Assembly: GCA_003439945.1 (NCBI GenBank)
Contig: QVRM01001471.1
Location: 280,501 to 344,500, forward strand
Length of the DNA stretch: 64,000 nucleotides
DNA from: Dermanyssus gallinae
Taxonomy: Eukaryota; Arthropoda; Arachnida; Mesostigmata; Dermanyssidae
Direction of reading: 5' to 3'
Shown: piece by piece, positions 22,357 to 33,461 of the stretch
Numbering within the stretch: position 1 is the stretch's first letter
Layout: each line of letters begins with the position of its first letter
Translations under genes and position numbers: made by a program
Notes under the pieces: model-generated
Seen by the model: the letters and a program-made list of their open reading frames with translations, nothing else
Told to the model about the DNA's origin: nothing
The model's database searches: none

Positions 22357-22770
22357 CTATTTCACACCAGTGACAGGCGCCCATTTACAAGCCCTTCGCT
22401 TCGTACGCGTTATAGCTGGCCAGTTTTCGAATGCACCAGCTGGTCTGCCTGCCACCAACGGGCTGGTGAAGACAAGGTCGTCAGCGTACCGTGCGAGAAT
22501 CGGTCTCGAAGGGGGTTCTACCTGCAGGAACAGGCCAACAGAAACGATCTTTAACGTTACTGCAGGAATGCCGCGGGACTCCATACTTGGCCGCCCCTGT
22601 GATATATACATAGTGTTTGATGACGTACCGTACTGTGGAATCTCCCCTCGTTGTCAACGTCCTGGCGAGGCATGGGGCTAACAGTAAGGACAAAAGTGCA
22701 ATGGCGCGCAATGAGGTAGACGCCCGAGGCGAGGTCCCCGTTACAGTACGTCATCGTATACTATGTTTCA
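22357..22770. pseudogene. R1-type reverse transcriptase fragments on opposite strands
   Basis: On the plus strand 22557-22640 encodes TAGMPRDSILGRP and VFDDV, a decayed motif B region of an R1-clade RT. On the minus strand 22520-22440 encodes ILARYADDLVFTSP, the catalytic motif C. Near 22740-22765 the minus strand again encodes YDDV, next to sequence resembling 22610-22650 in inverted orientation. In an intact element motif C follows motif B on the same strand, so this is an inverted, rearranged relic. Confidence 0.6.
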
Positions 22771-22884
22771 ACCAGATTTAATCAATTGCGTCAAAGTTTT
22801 GCGGTAACACGGTACAATACATCCTGTGAAGAGCGTTTGCGAAACTATTTAGAATCTAACCTTAGATCGGCTTGTTTCCCATGC

Positions 22885-23079
22885 ATGCTCAAAGCACCAG
22901 GTTTTTATCCAGACGACAGCATACATTTCTGCCATTCGAGAAAGGTAGTATCTTTTTTTAGGACGCTACTTGAGACATACAGTGCAGCCTTGAGTAATTA
23001 TGCAGTTAAGTCGGCATTTTGGGATGCTTCAGAAACGCTAGGAATAATGTTTTTTTTTCTATACACAGTAGATAATTAA
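22885..23079 (+). CDS. Possible remote member of the small two-helix family
   Basis: A 64-codon frame, ATG to TAA. It has a polar N-terminus of 24 residues, then FFRTLLETYSAAL, a short polar loop and ETLGIMFFFLYTVDN. The distance from the Arg of FFR to the Gly of LGI (28 positions counted inclusively) matches the other members (26-28). Residue identity is otherwise low, and the run of T in the frame makes it sensitive to sequencing error. This may be chance. Confidence 0.25.
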   Translation: MLKAPGFYPDDSIHFCHSRKVVSFFRTLLETYSAALSNYAVKSAFWDASETLGIMFFFLYTVDN

Positions 23080-24540
23080 CTAAAAAGTTTTTTAAGCAAG
23101 TGTTGCTACTTGATAGTTTGCCTGGCAAGTTTGCTAAATGGGAATTGCCGGGCTATCTTTTAGTTAGAGTTCACGTTCATCTCGGGGACGGTTGTCAACC
23201 TATGAGTAAAATAAAATAGATAATAATACACGGCGATTAAAGGTCTCGCTCCAACATGTAGAGTACCTCTGGTGGAGAGCGCGTGAAAAATTGGTAAATA
23301 AATGAGAGTATAATGTATGCGTCGAAATCATAAAGATAAAGACTTGTGTGATATTTCTAGGAGTCATTTAGTACCAAGTTACTCTTATTTCCTTCGCACT
23401 GGTACTAAGCGGTCGTAAATTTAGAAGGACACTACCGGGGATCTTTAAATCCTTCAACAAAAACACAAATACAAAAGCGAAAAATCTATATACCATACCA
23501 AAGGAGCATGGTTTTTTTTATCATAAGTATAAGTCGTTTTTAAACGTATATTACTTAATACTATTTCAGTATATTTATTTCTCTGATAGAAATATGGTTT
23601 TGTCTAGACGCAGTTGTCAACTGCGATATTTGGTTTAGATTTAGCTTAATCTCTTGCAGTTCCGACGTGTATGGTGGCCCGTGAGGTCATGCTTGTGGTA
23701 TGGAAATATTGAGTCTTAGGGTGATCTCTTCTCACTCTTCATCACTATGTTAATAAAAGCTGCTCCGCAACCCAGTGCATCCTTTTGTCTCGTCCTATGT
23801 CTAGTGATCTTACCTCTTCACTAGCACCAAAAACAGCTGAACCTTTATTCCACACACATCTCGTCTCTGTTGTGTCTGAGGTGGATTAAAGCGCGGGCAC
23901 TGGCTCTCCTGCGGTAAGTACGGAACATTACTGCAATCTATAGTACTATTAACCGAAGGCCTAGGAGATCTGGGGCGAAACTTAAGAGAGGCGGCTGCGG
24001 TCCTCAGACCATTGAAAACCTAATCGGTTCTAATCGGTTAGTCCGACACTGTCTGGCCCATCCAAAGATTGTATCCGCGTTATACATTTTTTCTTCCTTA
24101 AAAAAATGTAAACTATCGCTTTGCGACCACGATTCTATCTATCAAACAGAGTGTTCGAGATACCTGCGGACAGTTTCCCTCCGCCAGGTGACCGGTTACC
24201 GGTGTATAGATACAACAACAGACAAAGCAAGGTGTCCTTAATGAACATAAGTCGGTACGCAATATTTCAACTCTAGAACAAACGATGCAGAAATGTAATG
24301 GAAGTGGTACTTTGCTAAAATGTTTAAATTGTGCTCGCGCAGTAGGCCCAACCGTTGACGACTGTCAGGGATCTAGTCGGTCAGGTTTGGAGGTTAAACT
24401 GGACCGTTCGCACAATAGTATCAAAGAAGATAAAAAGTTAGATAAGTTATATATATTAACAGAGATGCGTCGTACAATAAGAGTAACAAAGTTGAGGGTA
24501 CTCGCTTTGATAGCCCACACAGAGGTAGGGGAAGAATACT
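23080..24540. other. Interval without a recognised gene
   Basis: AT-rich sequence with no transposon end or domain that I can identify. A 122-codon plus-strand frame (24285-24653) runs into the tandem repeats at its end and shows no family signature. Confidence 0.35.
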
Positions 24541-24560
24541 CATACCTGCATATCGCTTAT

Positions 24561-24616
24561 CAAACCGATCTCTCAGCAGATCGCAATCAAACCGATCTCT
24601 CAGCAGATCGCAATCA
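24561..24616. repeat. Tandem duplication of a 27-bp unit
   Basis: AAACCGATCTCTCAGCAGAT plus seven further bases occurs twice head to tail without change. Confidence 0.9.
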
Positions 24617-24649
24617 AAATGGTTTCAACAGTCTTAAGAGTAATTATTA

Positions 24650-24782
24650 TTAATCAAGTAAAAAAGACTCAATTAATATTATCAAGTAAAAAAGACTACA
24701 ATTAATATTATCAAGTAAAAAAATACTACAATTAATATTATCAAGTAAAAAATACTACAATTAATATTATCACGTAAACAAA
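24650..24782. repeat. AT-rich minisatellite, about 28-bp unit, four to five copies
   Basis: The unit contains AATTAATATTATCAAGTAAA and repeats with small length changes in its A-run and a terminal variant reading ATCACGTAAA. Confidence 0.9.
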
Positions 24783-25554
24783 TCGTATTAAAGAAAACGG
24801 AAATCAAAGCGTGTTCTGGTGGCTCAAAATTGCAAGAAATAACGTCTCTATGCTTTCCATAATGCCTCGGTGCGTCCACACACGGAACGTATCCGGGAAA
24901 GAGCTTGGGCTGACCGAGCTACATGACTGCCTAATGAAGTGCGGCTGTGTCCGATCTTGATTGCTGAGATGCTGACAACTCACGTTGCCTATTATAGCTC
25001 CTCCTATGTTGAAGTCCCTGACACCGTTGTGGATAAGAAGTTTAACGAAGGTATCTGCAATGAAGGTACCATAATCAAAGTCTTCAACGGGTCCTTCAAT
25101 GCCTACGAGACGTGGTTGATGTGATTAAACGACATTGACCCCAATGACTGAACAGGTTATGCTAGTGGACATCAACTTTAGACACTGATAAGCTTTTGAA
25201 TAAAAAATTGACTCTGACTGATTATAGTATGTACTCTGAATCTAAATAAATATGTCTCTTAACGAGCGTTCACTAGCCAAAGCAGGAGCGATTGACTGTT
25301 CTCACGTGTCTGTGGAAATAGAAGAAATTTACATTGCGTTGTGTAACGGGCTGACCGCCAAAGTAACGTGCGCTGACTTGACCGCGGATGGAAGGTACGA
25401 GAGAGTGTCAAGTAGTGATCGTGTCGGCTAAAGTGAAGGAGGCGTCTTACAGCTAGTAAGTAGTTCTAGGTTTCCCTGTGCCAAAGTGGCCCAACGCTAC
25501 TCATCCTTGTCCATCCGAAACTATCGCGGTTGACGTGCTTCTACCTGGACTTTT

Positions 25555-25985
25555 TTTTTTTTAGGGACTAACTGAGAAATGCGGTTCGCACACACGGACA
25601 CCACGGCAGGAAAGCTCACTGCAAATGTGGGCCAGTAGTGTGGGGCTCCAACACACTAAAAAACAGTAATGTCCCCATCCCCACACTCAACTGGGAACTG
25701 CGCAAGCAATACTTCAAACAATTGAGGGGGGGGGTGAATAGTAGCGTCCTTATCTTAGCTGCCCTGGATAATACGTTCGATTGTTCGAGCTATAAGATTC
25801 CAGTCATCACGTGAGTACATAAGAAGGTGTGCCAGCTTCTTAAGACTGCCGTCACTTGCTGTGGTTATGTCCTTGCGTAATGGAGCCCACGCCGGGCACA
25901 GCAATATTGTGTGTTCCGGCGTGTCCTCCGTTGTTCCTTCACAGTGCTTGCAGAGTGGCGTGTCTGCTTTTCCTTTCTATCTGGA
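25555..25985 (-). pseudogene. 3' end of an R1-clade LINE
   Basis: On the minus strand, 25985-25730 encodes KADTPLCKHCEGTTEDTPEH followed by T-I-L-L-C, the C-terminal zinc-knuckle-like motif, and about 50 more codons. A 3' UTR with GAGCCCCACACTAC-type sequence and a poly(A) (T at 25549-25561) complete it. The 5' part is missing. Confidence 0.75.
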
Positions 25986-25989
25986 CTAA

Positions 25990-27860
25990 ATTGGTCGGAT
26001 TGGCGGGGGGTTTCGTCATCACAACGCACCAATGAGTCCCACAGCGAGGAGTGATCTTTCAGTTGCAGAGATGCTTCTTCAGTTCTGCCGTGCCATCTGG
26101 GGGGTTTCGCAGTTGATGTGCATCCTAGCCTAGTGACTTAATACAATGCAGGACGTTGTCCTAGCTACTGATGACTTAAATTGCAACCAACATTTTTTTT
26201 ATCGACAGCATTCTTCGCCGCTGATATCATACAGTGAGTGGTCCAATTCGCGATATCTCGCGGTACGCCTGAGACGCGCACTAACTGGTGGGACTATGAC
26301 TATAAAAGTAACTACGATGGGGGATAGATGATCACAAATCTAACTGGGCTTATTTATTTGCCGTCTGTCCTTAGGCGTAAATAGCATGCATAACACGTTT
26401 GTGAGCTACATGCAGTTCTTACTTGAGATCGTTTGCAACTCGAGGAACTCTCGTCGGCTCGAGAGAGTATACTAAACTTCAGTATCTACCAGAACACAAC
26501 TGCCCGGCAACTAAGCCGCAACGCCGAGCCGGAGCGAGGACCTGCATTGCAGAAAAGACTGCACAAGATGGACGCTCCATAGGAAGCGCATCATTGATAT
26601 GGGGGGTAGATGAGAGTGTTGCTCAGTCTGCCGGCCTCAGCGCCGTCTATACGTATGTTCCAAAACGTATGAGAATTAAGCTTAAAATAGTTTTAAATTT
26701 TAGTTTGGAGTTGAACGCAGTTAGGTGACCAAATTGATGTACTGCTATGGATGGTAACGAGCAAGCTAACGGTATTCAGGTACGCCGAGCTGCTATGGCG
26801 AAACACTCACCCCGCTCTTCTCTTACATGAGCGCTTCAGCGTGCAGGCGGTAAACAATGCCGACTTCTCACCGAAGAACCTTAAACGGCATCTGCGCGGA
26901 TTAACGACATGCGTACCTCCACCGCAAGGAACAATTCGCCTATCGTCTTCTAAAGTTACGTGAAACTCACAACGATTGGGCTCCCTTCATAAATTATGGA
27001 AGACCGCTTGATTGACCGTGCATTTCGCGCTAAACTATAAATCGAATTTTTAGAGAGTACTACACACTAAACTACTCAATACCTTTCCTCAACACAATGA
27101 GCAGTCGAATAGTTAACTGGATTAAGTGATAAACTTATAGGACTCGGACTGAACGACTGTCTGTCATCTACGACTGAGGTTACTTCGGGCTATCCGCAAC
27201 GTACTATCTCGGCCCTTTATTGAACATACTGTATACCGACGTATTGTCTTTAACTAATGTAATACTCCAAGGCGTTCATGTTACAATTTATTCTGGTGAT
27301 GTCAAATTGTAGATACCATGTGCCATGCTACACTGTAGACACAATAACCCTGCACACAGGTACATGCTAGGAGCTATGGAACTAACCATTAAGAAGGCGA
27401 TCAAAGACTTGAGCTATACACCTGATATATTGGAAGTGGTAACGGCTGCTATAAGCATACTGAACTAAATATTGCACTCGTTTGTGACTTTAGATGCTGC
27501 ATATCAGTTATTTATCTGCATGCCTTTATCTCTCCTGGTTTCTTAATACGATTCATCCGGATAGCATCAAAGAGACTTATGTGTAATGGAAATATTCTTG
27601 CCAAAATACACAGAAAGTGCATCAGACGTGGTGCCTAGCGCTGCAAAGTAATGTTGAGTGCATGGGCATAACCGTTAGATTCAATACGTCCTTTGAAGTC
27701 ACGACGACGACGACAACCCGCATTGGTATGAACATCCAGGCTAAAGCTGTAGCCAAGAAAGTGTTCATAAAACGTTTGCGTGGCGAATGCCCGCAGGTGC
27801 AAGCATGTACAACCAAACGCCTAAATCGCCAGATGGCGTGTTTGTTATTAAAATTCAGTA
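25990..27860. other. Interval without a recognised gene
   Basis: Several 60-100 codon frames occur, but none has a motif, and none is supported by a second copy in the window. I cannot assign anything here. Confidence 0.35.
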
Positions 27861-27864
27861 ATCC

Positions 27865-28431
27865 TCAATAAAGCCCCCCCCCCCTTTTAAAGGGTGCGTG
27901 ATTTAATTTAGGAGCGCCAAACTTGGCTTGACGCAACCCTTGAGACGGAGGCGCCTCCAGGGGACGTGTAGAGCGCTGAAAAATGCGAGATTGCCTCAAG
28001 GATTTTAAAGCAATACCATGCAATTCTGAACCTGAGTTAGTACGACAAAAGTTCAGTGAGGGAAAGTCCCACACTAGGTGCCAATAGTTGCCGGTACCGA
28101 CAGTGCATATGACATTCCCCAAAACCTCCCAAAACAAAAAAGGAGTGCCGAACGCGTCTCCATAATATACTTGGACTGTAATGCTCCATAATATACTTGC
28201 GACGGAATAGCTCCTTTTATTCCCAGAAATGGGGTGAGCTGCTGGCAAATATGCAATAACAATCATTTGCAGATGCAGCTTTTCTTGGCGATTCCTCTTC
28301 AGGCCGCCGGGTCCGATAAGATAGAAGATTTTTTGGCCTTCCAGTTTGTTGAGTGATACTTGGCGCACTCTTATGACCAGAGCTGGTCGCGCCATTTTTC
28401 CCCCACCAGCTGAAGTCCAAGAGTAGAACAT
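27865..28431 (-). other. Unassigned 188-codon open frame
   Basis: An ATG-initiated minus-strand frame (ATG at 28429-28431) with no domain I recognise. It ends in a poly(C)/poly(G) region (27873-27885) that encodes a Gly run. Overlapping frames on the same strand are also open, and codon choice is not distinctive. A local duplication of TCCATAATATACTTG (28161 and 28185) lies inside it. I leave its coding status open. Confidence 0.2.
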
Positions 28432-28556
28432 GGTAGCCGTTCACTGCGTATTTTGCCTCCACATGACGACTAGTGCATGCCATTCCGTCCCATAGATTCC
28501 TATTGGTAAGATGCGCATTTGATAAAGCAACCTCTTTTATGGCTTCTACTACTTTT

Positions 28557-29280
28557 TCATATCATATAACCTTTATTGGGAACGAGGAGATTACAATAGA
28601 AGCATGGTCGTTTCAAATCTGTAAACGACGTGCAATCCTCCAGATAGACGCCGTTTTGGAGATTATTTGGTGCAATAAGATTTTGAGGCGCAAGCTGCTT
28701 AAACATGCGATTATCGGCGTGGATTTGTATTCTCATAAGGCACTGTGATTCGCTCGCGTGGTAGGCAGCACCGACAAGCAACTCGTTTCACAAATTTGTC
28801 CTGCACGCTCTGCAAAAGGTCAACATATCTTTTATTGAATGGCACCCATACGTAAGAGCAATCCAAGTCCACCTTGTTACCACTAAGGCTTGATACAGCC
28901 TTGGGTACACATTATGATTCTGTATAATAATAATAGACCGCATTATGAGATTGCACATTCGAGACGCGGCTTTGACAACCTCGGCCATGTGAGATCTAAA
29001 CTTTAATTGGCCGTTAAAAATTACCCCAAGGTCTTTGAGTGAGACTTCAATAATGGGCTGGCCATTTAGCAGATACTGATCAGTAGCTGGTATTGTCTTA
29101 AAAAAGACAGACTTAGAAGTAGATAACTGCATCTATCCATAAGGGTACAGCATCAATCGCTTTCTGTACAATTGCTGTGCTGTTGTCATTATTTTCCTCA
29201 ACATAAATCATAAGATCGTCTGCATACAGCTTATATGTAACGCCAATATCTCAAAGTATAACCCCAGGACTTTATATCGT
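28557..29280 (-). pseudogene. CR1-like reverse transcriptase C-terminal fragment
   Basis: Minus-strand frames read KLYADDLMIYVEE at about 29235-29190 (catalytic motif C), then STSKSVFFK, VSLKDLGVIFNGQLKFRSHM and VYPRLYQALV. A further piece at 28781-28557 follows after a frame change. The L-K-D-LGV-x-F block is the usual post-palm motif of CR1/jockey-type LINEs. No element ends are seen. Confidence 0.75.
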
Positions 29281-30500
29281 CATTTCCGCAAAAAAATAGC
29301 TAGAAAGGCTCAGTGAGTGGTAGCATCAGTCTGATTCGTTTCCATTGCTGTCCCGCAGCTTACCATTAAGTACAGGTATCGGCTCCGTGCCGAACGCCGC
29401 AGACCGAAATCCCGTTTCATGTATAGTCCAAAACGATTTAATTGTGCAAATTTTGCCACGGGAAATATGTCCCCAATAAAATATACCCTCGTATATGATT
29501 CTAAGTTATTATTGGTCAAATTTAAGCTAGAATGGTCGGCTTAATTACGACACCCATACCTTATTTCCATACATACACCAATGCATTTACTGCGCGGCAC
29601 CTGTCTACGATGTGCTGTGCAAAGGTCGTTCCCATTTAGTGAACCCTGAGACGCAAATATGGAAAGGAGTTTACAAATTACTGTGGCTAGCCACTACAGA
29701 TCATTTAATGCGCTGCAGCCAATTGAATGCCTCTTAGTGAAACTTGATCGCTTTTGTCTTCTGGAAATAGACTTGAAGTCCCTTACTGTTTATATAGGCC
29801 TCCATACAACGCCACATATATACGCCATCATACAATTGGTGGTTCCGGGAATACGGTGCAATTACAATGTCATCCGCGTTTCACAAGTTATTTTTTACTT
29901 ACTTCATCTCGCAAAAAGCGGGCCGGGACCACTTCAACAGCATGCCTCGGACAGATGCCGCGTTCCCGCGTTGGACGTCGGGATCGAGGCCCTGCCTCAG
30001 ATAGGTCAAACCTTCGCGTTGCAAGGTTCAGCTGCCCACCGACTTTGTGGAGGAAATTTTGTGACATGCATTATAACTTCGTTTGCATTATGACAACTGC
30101 GTTTCTAAACTCCTTTCGCTCATGGTAAGCTAGGTAAGCGAAAAATATAGCTAACGCAACATAGCTGAGTGAATTTTCTTGCGAGATCCCAACGTTTTGC
30201 CTCAGCTTTATAGCCTTCTCGCTCTACATGTCTACCTCAGCGAACAAGCTCCTCAGGGTGGCGCAGATATATCGAGTCCCGTAAAACCTCGGCCTTTCCT
30301 AAACCCAACTAACTTCGGAGGAAGGGTTTTCTCTACAGTTGAAAATACACTCTATATGACCACATTGGCAAAGACCTGTTTATCTGTATCCCGACGCAAC
30401 ACTACAATTTGGATCGTTCACGTTACCACCGCATTTTTACTTGAAAAGAAGCATGAGCTACTTGTTGAGTTGTTGGTTGGGTTATGGGATCCCCTCTGAA
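29281..30500. other. Interval without a recognised gene
   Basis: Two overlapping plus-strand frames at 29659-30128 are open for over 120 codons but show no motif. No transposon ends seen. Confidence 0.35.
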
Positions 30501-30619
30501 TCTTTTCGACTGCTACCAGTCAAAATATTATGGTGATTGGCCGTTGCGATTTCGTTTGATCGTTTTTCCGTGCAACCTATTGGCGTGATTTTGAAGAATT
30601 GAGAAAAAAATAGTTTCGA

Positions 30620-31038
30620 GTGGTTATCATGCATTTTTATTTCAAAGGTTGGAAAGCGATTCAAGTAAAAACTGAAATAGACGAGGTGTACGGTGACTCT
30701 GCGCCATGTTTTGCCACTGTTTCCAACTGGATTAATGAGTTAAAAAGAGGTCGCAGGGGCACCGAGGATAAACTACGTTCAGGACGCCCAGAAACGGCAA
30801 CTGATGAGAAAAACGTGGAAAAAGTGCGGAAAATCTTTGCCGCAGATAAGCGAGTGAACATTAGGGAGATAGCGGAGGCCTTGGGGATCAGTTTGGGTAG
30901 TGTGCATTTTATCCTGCACGAGAACTTGAAGATGAAAAAGCTCAGAGCAAAATGGGTGCCGCATTTGCTCAACCAAGGCCAAAAAGACGCGCGTGTTTCC
31001 GCTTCACAGCGAAGTTTGGCCAAGATGTCGGACAATCC
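30620..31038 (+). pseudogene. Mariner copy 2 transposase, N-terminal part
   Basis: Encodes VIMHFYFKGW, ATVSNWINELKRG, IAEALGISLGSVHF and HENLKMKKLRAKW, the DNA-binding half of the transposase, up to the LTR insertion after the fourth codon of an 'MSDNP' segment. The continuation, with several stops and frameshifts, is at 32125-32560 (FHQDNA and SPDLAPSDFF recognisable) and 32775-32950. Confidence 0.85.
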
Positions 31039-31336
31039 TGTAGTGTCCACCACCCCCATGGCTGGCCGGCGATCGTTACGAGCTCATTCCATACGCCATT
31101 CTCTCTCTCAAGCAAAACACGTCCTCTGTCTGGCTCGCACCAATGACTACTAACTCATTTATTCTCATGCCTCCTTATATACTCACAGATTGCCCGCGCA
31201 TTTAGTGACTTCCCGCGTCTTCGCTAGTAGGGTGGCGGCATCTTCTAATTGGCGCCATGCATTTAGCTTGCTTCGGCATTGCCGCTAACCGACGCTGTCT
31301 ATGCCCGCGCTGCTTAACGGACACTGCTATACTACA
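31039..31336 (-). repeat. 3' long terminal repeat
   Basis: The right-hand (3') LTR in element orientation. About 90% similar by eye to the other LTR, with small indels near 31080 and 31225. Confidence 0.9.
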
Positions 31337-31383
31337 TTCTCCCCCCCTTCACAGGCTTGTTTTGAATTATATCCCGTCTTTAC

Positions 31384-31788
31384 TCACGAACTCCCGTAAA
31401 TGCCTAAGTGCGCGTCTAACCCGTCGTGGACGTCCTTCAGAGCCGTGCTGTCGTCTTCATGTTCATCATGTGGCGCACCCGGGGACGGCTGGCCTCCGTA
31501 TACTGACTCAGTCGCCGGGCACGAGCGCACGAACCTGGTTCCGACTGCCGTTCTTCTCCCGTCTGCGTGCTCCTTCGGTTCGTCCACTCGCGCTCGCTCA
31601 TCTTCATGTGCATCCTCCGCCGCCTGCAGGCATTCGCCGTTGGCCCAACGATCCCTGCGTGGCCGCTCCTCTACGCCGATCGCCTGCACATTCTGCCGCG
31701 TTCGTACACTTCCGGCCGAAATGGCCAAAGTTGTTGGCCGGTCCATGGATCGCAGAACCGGAGGTGGGGGTGGCAGACCTGTGTGCAT
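31384..31788 (-). CDS. 134-codon ORF inside the miniature LTR element
   Basis: ATG at 31786-31788, TGA at 31384-31386. It fills most of the internal region between the primer-binding site and the purine tract. The product starts with a Pro-run (GLPPPPP) and is rich in Asp, Glu, His and Arg. I see no zinc knuckle, protease or reverse transcriptase motif. The region is GC-rich, and the opposite strand is also open, so it may not be translated. If it is real it could be a remnant of gag or a captured sequence. Confidence 0.3.
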   Translation of the reverse strand: MHTGLPPPPPVLRSMDRPTTLAISAGSVRTRQNVQAIGVEERPRRDRWANGECLQAAEDAHEDERARVDEPKEHADGRRTAVGTRFVRSCPATESVYGGQPSPGAPHDEHEDDSTALKDVHDGLDAHLGIYGSS

Positions 31789-31812
31789 TGTTGCACTGCC
31801 TTTTCTTTCTTC

Positions 31813-31833
31813 CGGATCCTGTCGACTGCGCCA
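31813..31833 (-). other. Primer-binding site, tRNA-Ser type
   Basis: On the minus strand, two bases after the 5' LTR, the sequence is TGGCGCAGTCGACAGGATCC. TGGCGCAGTCG is complementary to the 3' end of animal serine tRNAs whose acceptor ends CGACTGCG-CCA, a primer used by several gypsy-type elements. Confidence 0.7.
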
Positions 31834-31835
31834 GT

Positions 31836-32124
31836 TGTAGTGTCCATCACCCCCATGGCTGGCCGGCGATCGTTACGAGTTCGCCATTCTCTCGCTCAAG
31901 CAACACACGTCCTCTGTCTGGCTCGCACCAATGACCAGCTCATTTATTCTCATGCCTCCTTATATACTCACAGATTGCCCGCGCATTTAGTGACTTCCCA
32001 CTTTTTCTTCGCTAGTAGGGTGGCGGCATCTTCAAATTGGCGCCATGCATTTAGCTTGCTTCGGCATTGCCGCTAACCGACGCTGTCTATGCCCGCGCTG
32101 CTTAACGGACCCTGCTACCCTACA
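31836..32124 (-). repeat. 5' long terminal repeat
   Basis: The left-hand (5') LTR in element orientation. It has TATATAAGGAGG followed by GAGAATAAATGAG, a TATA box and possible polyadenylation signal. Confidence 0.9.
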
Positions 32125-32564
32125 AATCCGTCGGATTGTTGGCACAGATTCGTCACCGTCGATAAAAGCTAGCCATCTACACTCCCGAGACCCAAGAAGC
32201 ATCTCGCCAATGGTGTGCACATGGTGAAAGACCTCCGAAGAGGGTGCGGACAACGGCATCGGCCGGAATAATGATGGCTACGGTTTTTTTGGGACCAACG
32301 TGAAATAATTCTGGTCGACTACCTTGAGAGCGGTAAAACGATCACGGGAGAATACTATGCAAGACTGTTAGACTGCCTGAAGTAAGAACTCATCGTGAAA
32401 CGGCCCGCTTTGCAGAAGAAGGTTGTCCTGTTTCACCAGGACAATGCCCTGCAGACAAGTCGCTGCAAGCGTCGGCAAAACTGGCTTAACTGAGGTTCGA
32501 ACTTATTGAACAACCTTCCTATTCTCCAGACCTGGCCCCCTCTGATTTTTTCCTCTTTGGAGAT

Positions 32565-32762
32565 TTTTTTTTAGATTTTCCGTAAGGCTATTGCCCGTGT
32601 ACGGTTTTTCATGTAATGGCTAATTTTAATCCACTCCGGCATTTACCTTGTCTAAATTGGAAACTATGCAAACCAATTTAAGAGTGGCCGGTCTGGGTCT
32701 CGAACCCAGTCCTCCCGAATGCAAGGCAAAGGCTTTGCCACTAAGCCATCTTGCTCGGTCTT
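32565..32762 (-). repeat. tRNA-derived SINE, tail type 2
   Basis: Nested in mariner copy 2. The minus strand begins CCGAGCAAGATGGCTTAGTG and has a B box GGTTCGAGACC, the common body (AAATGCCGGAGTGGATTAAA) and a tail CCGTACACGGGCAATAGCC. That tail differs from the copies at 0.95 and 21.3 kb. Confidence 0.85.
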
Positions 32763-33003
32763 TTTTTGAAAAATAGTCTCGGTGGAAAGCGTTTTTCCAG
32801 CAATGAAGAAAGAGGTTAAGGCTGCTGTCAATGCCTATTTTCAGTCTAAAGACGCGGAATTCGACTCAAGAGGTATAAATGCTCTGAAATCTTGGTGGGA
32901 AAAGTGTATTGAGCTTCTCGGGGTCGAATATCGAATAAGAAAAAATTAAAAACAAGATTTGGAAAATTCGTGGTTTTCATTTTAAGAATTTGTTGAACTA
33001 CCT

Positions 33004-33396
33004 ACTGTAAATGGCTACGCACGCCCTGCAGTGCCTATAAGTTTGAACACAGAACACCGAATACAGAAATAAGGCATATTCAGCCTGCTGCCGGAAAAAA
33101 ACCCGGATGTATCAGATACAGTGGCATTCACGCCGGAATGCGGCAAAAGACCGCATGCGTTTCATCAGACAGGCGTATGTTAGAATTCAATACCAAGGGA
33201 ACTTGACGCTTTCGTCGTCGCGATTGTCTGGATGTGACAATTAAATCGGAAATATTTTTTGTAGAATGAATCGTTAGTTCTTCTTCTTCTCATCAAAGCG
33301 GATGGGCAGACTCTTTGGTCTGTTGCCTTTATGGCATACAACTATTACTACATCTTCAAGTATCAGAAGCTGTTTTGTGCATAAGTTCAGTTAATT

Positions 33397-33398
<2 letters not shown>
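33004..33398. other. Interval without a recognised gene
   Basis: Nothing recognisable. The LINE fragment and its (ATT)n tail begin at its right edge. Confidence 0.4.

Positions 33399-33461
<63 letters not shown>
33399..33461. repeat. (ATT)n microsatellite, LINE 3' tail side
   Basis: About 62 bases of pure ATT (AAT on the minus strand). It forms the 3' tail of the minus-strand LINE fragment ending at about 33470. Confidence 0.95.

Larger units (their letters stand above)
31039..32124 (-). mobile_element. Miniature LTR retrotransposon
   Basis: Two direct repeats of about 298 and 289 bp (31039-31336 and 31836-32124) both begin TGTAG and end CTACA and enclose only about 500 bp. The insertion is flanked by a 5-bp duplication, AATCC, at 31034-31038 and 32125-32129. 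On the minus strand a primer-binding site follows the 5' LTR, and a purine tract (GAAGGGGGGGAGAA, 31337-31350) precedes the 3' LTR. Each LTR has a TATATAAGG box and a nearby AATAA(A). It is too short for gag-pol, so it must be non-autonomous (TRIM-like). Confidence 0.9.
30503..33003 (+). mobile_element. Mariner copy 2, split by an LTR element and a SINE
   Basis: Homologous to the copies at 11.8 and 61.4 kb. The left end is truncated (it begins within CTTTTCGACTGC), and the right end retains the inverted repeat TTTTAAGAATTTGTTGAACT. The transposase is cut at 31038 by a 1.09-kb LTR element and at about 32563 by a SINE. Without these insertions it would be close to full length. Confidence 0.9.

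Noticed and set aside
24561..24782. CRISPR-like array
   Set aside because: The repeats are directly adjacent without spacers, and no associated genes exist. These are ordinary tandem repeats.
31400..31840. 146-codon plus-strand open frame in the miniature LTR element
   Set aside because: Antisense to the element orientation fixed by the primer-binding site and purine tract. GC-rich DNA is open on both strands here.
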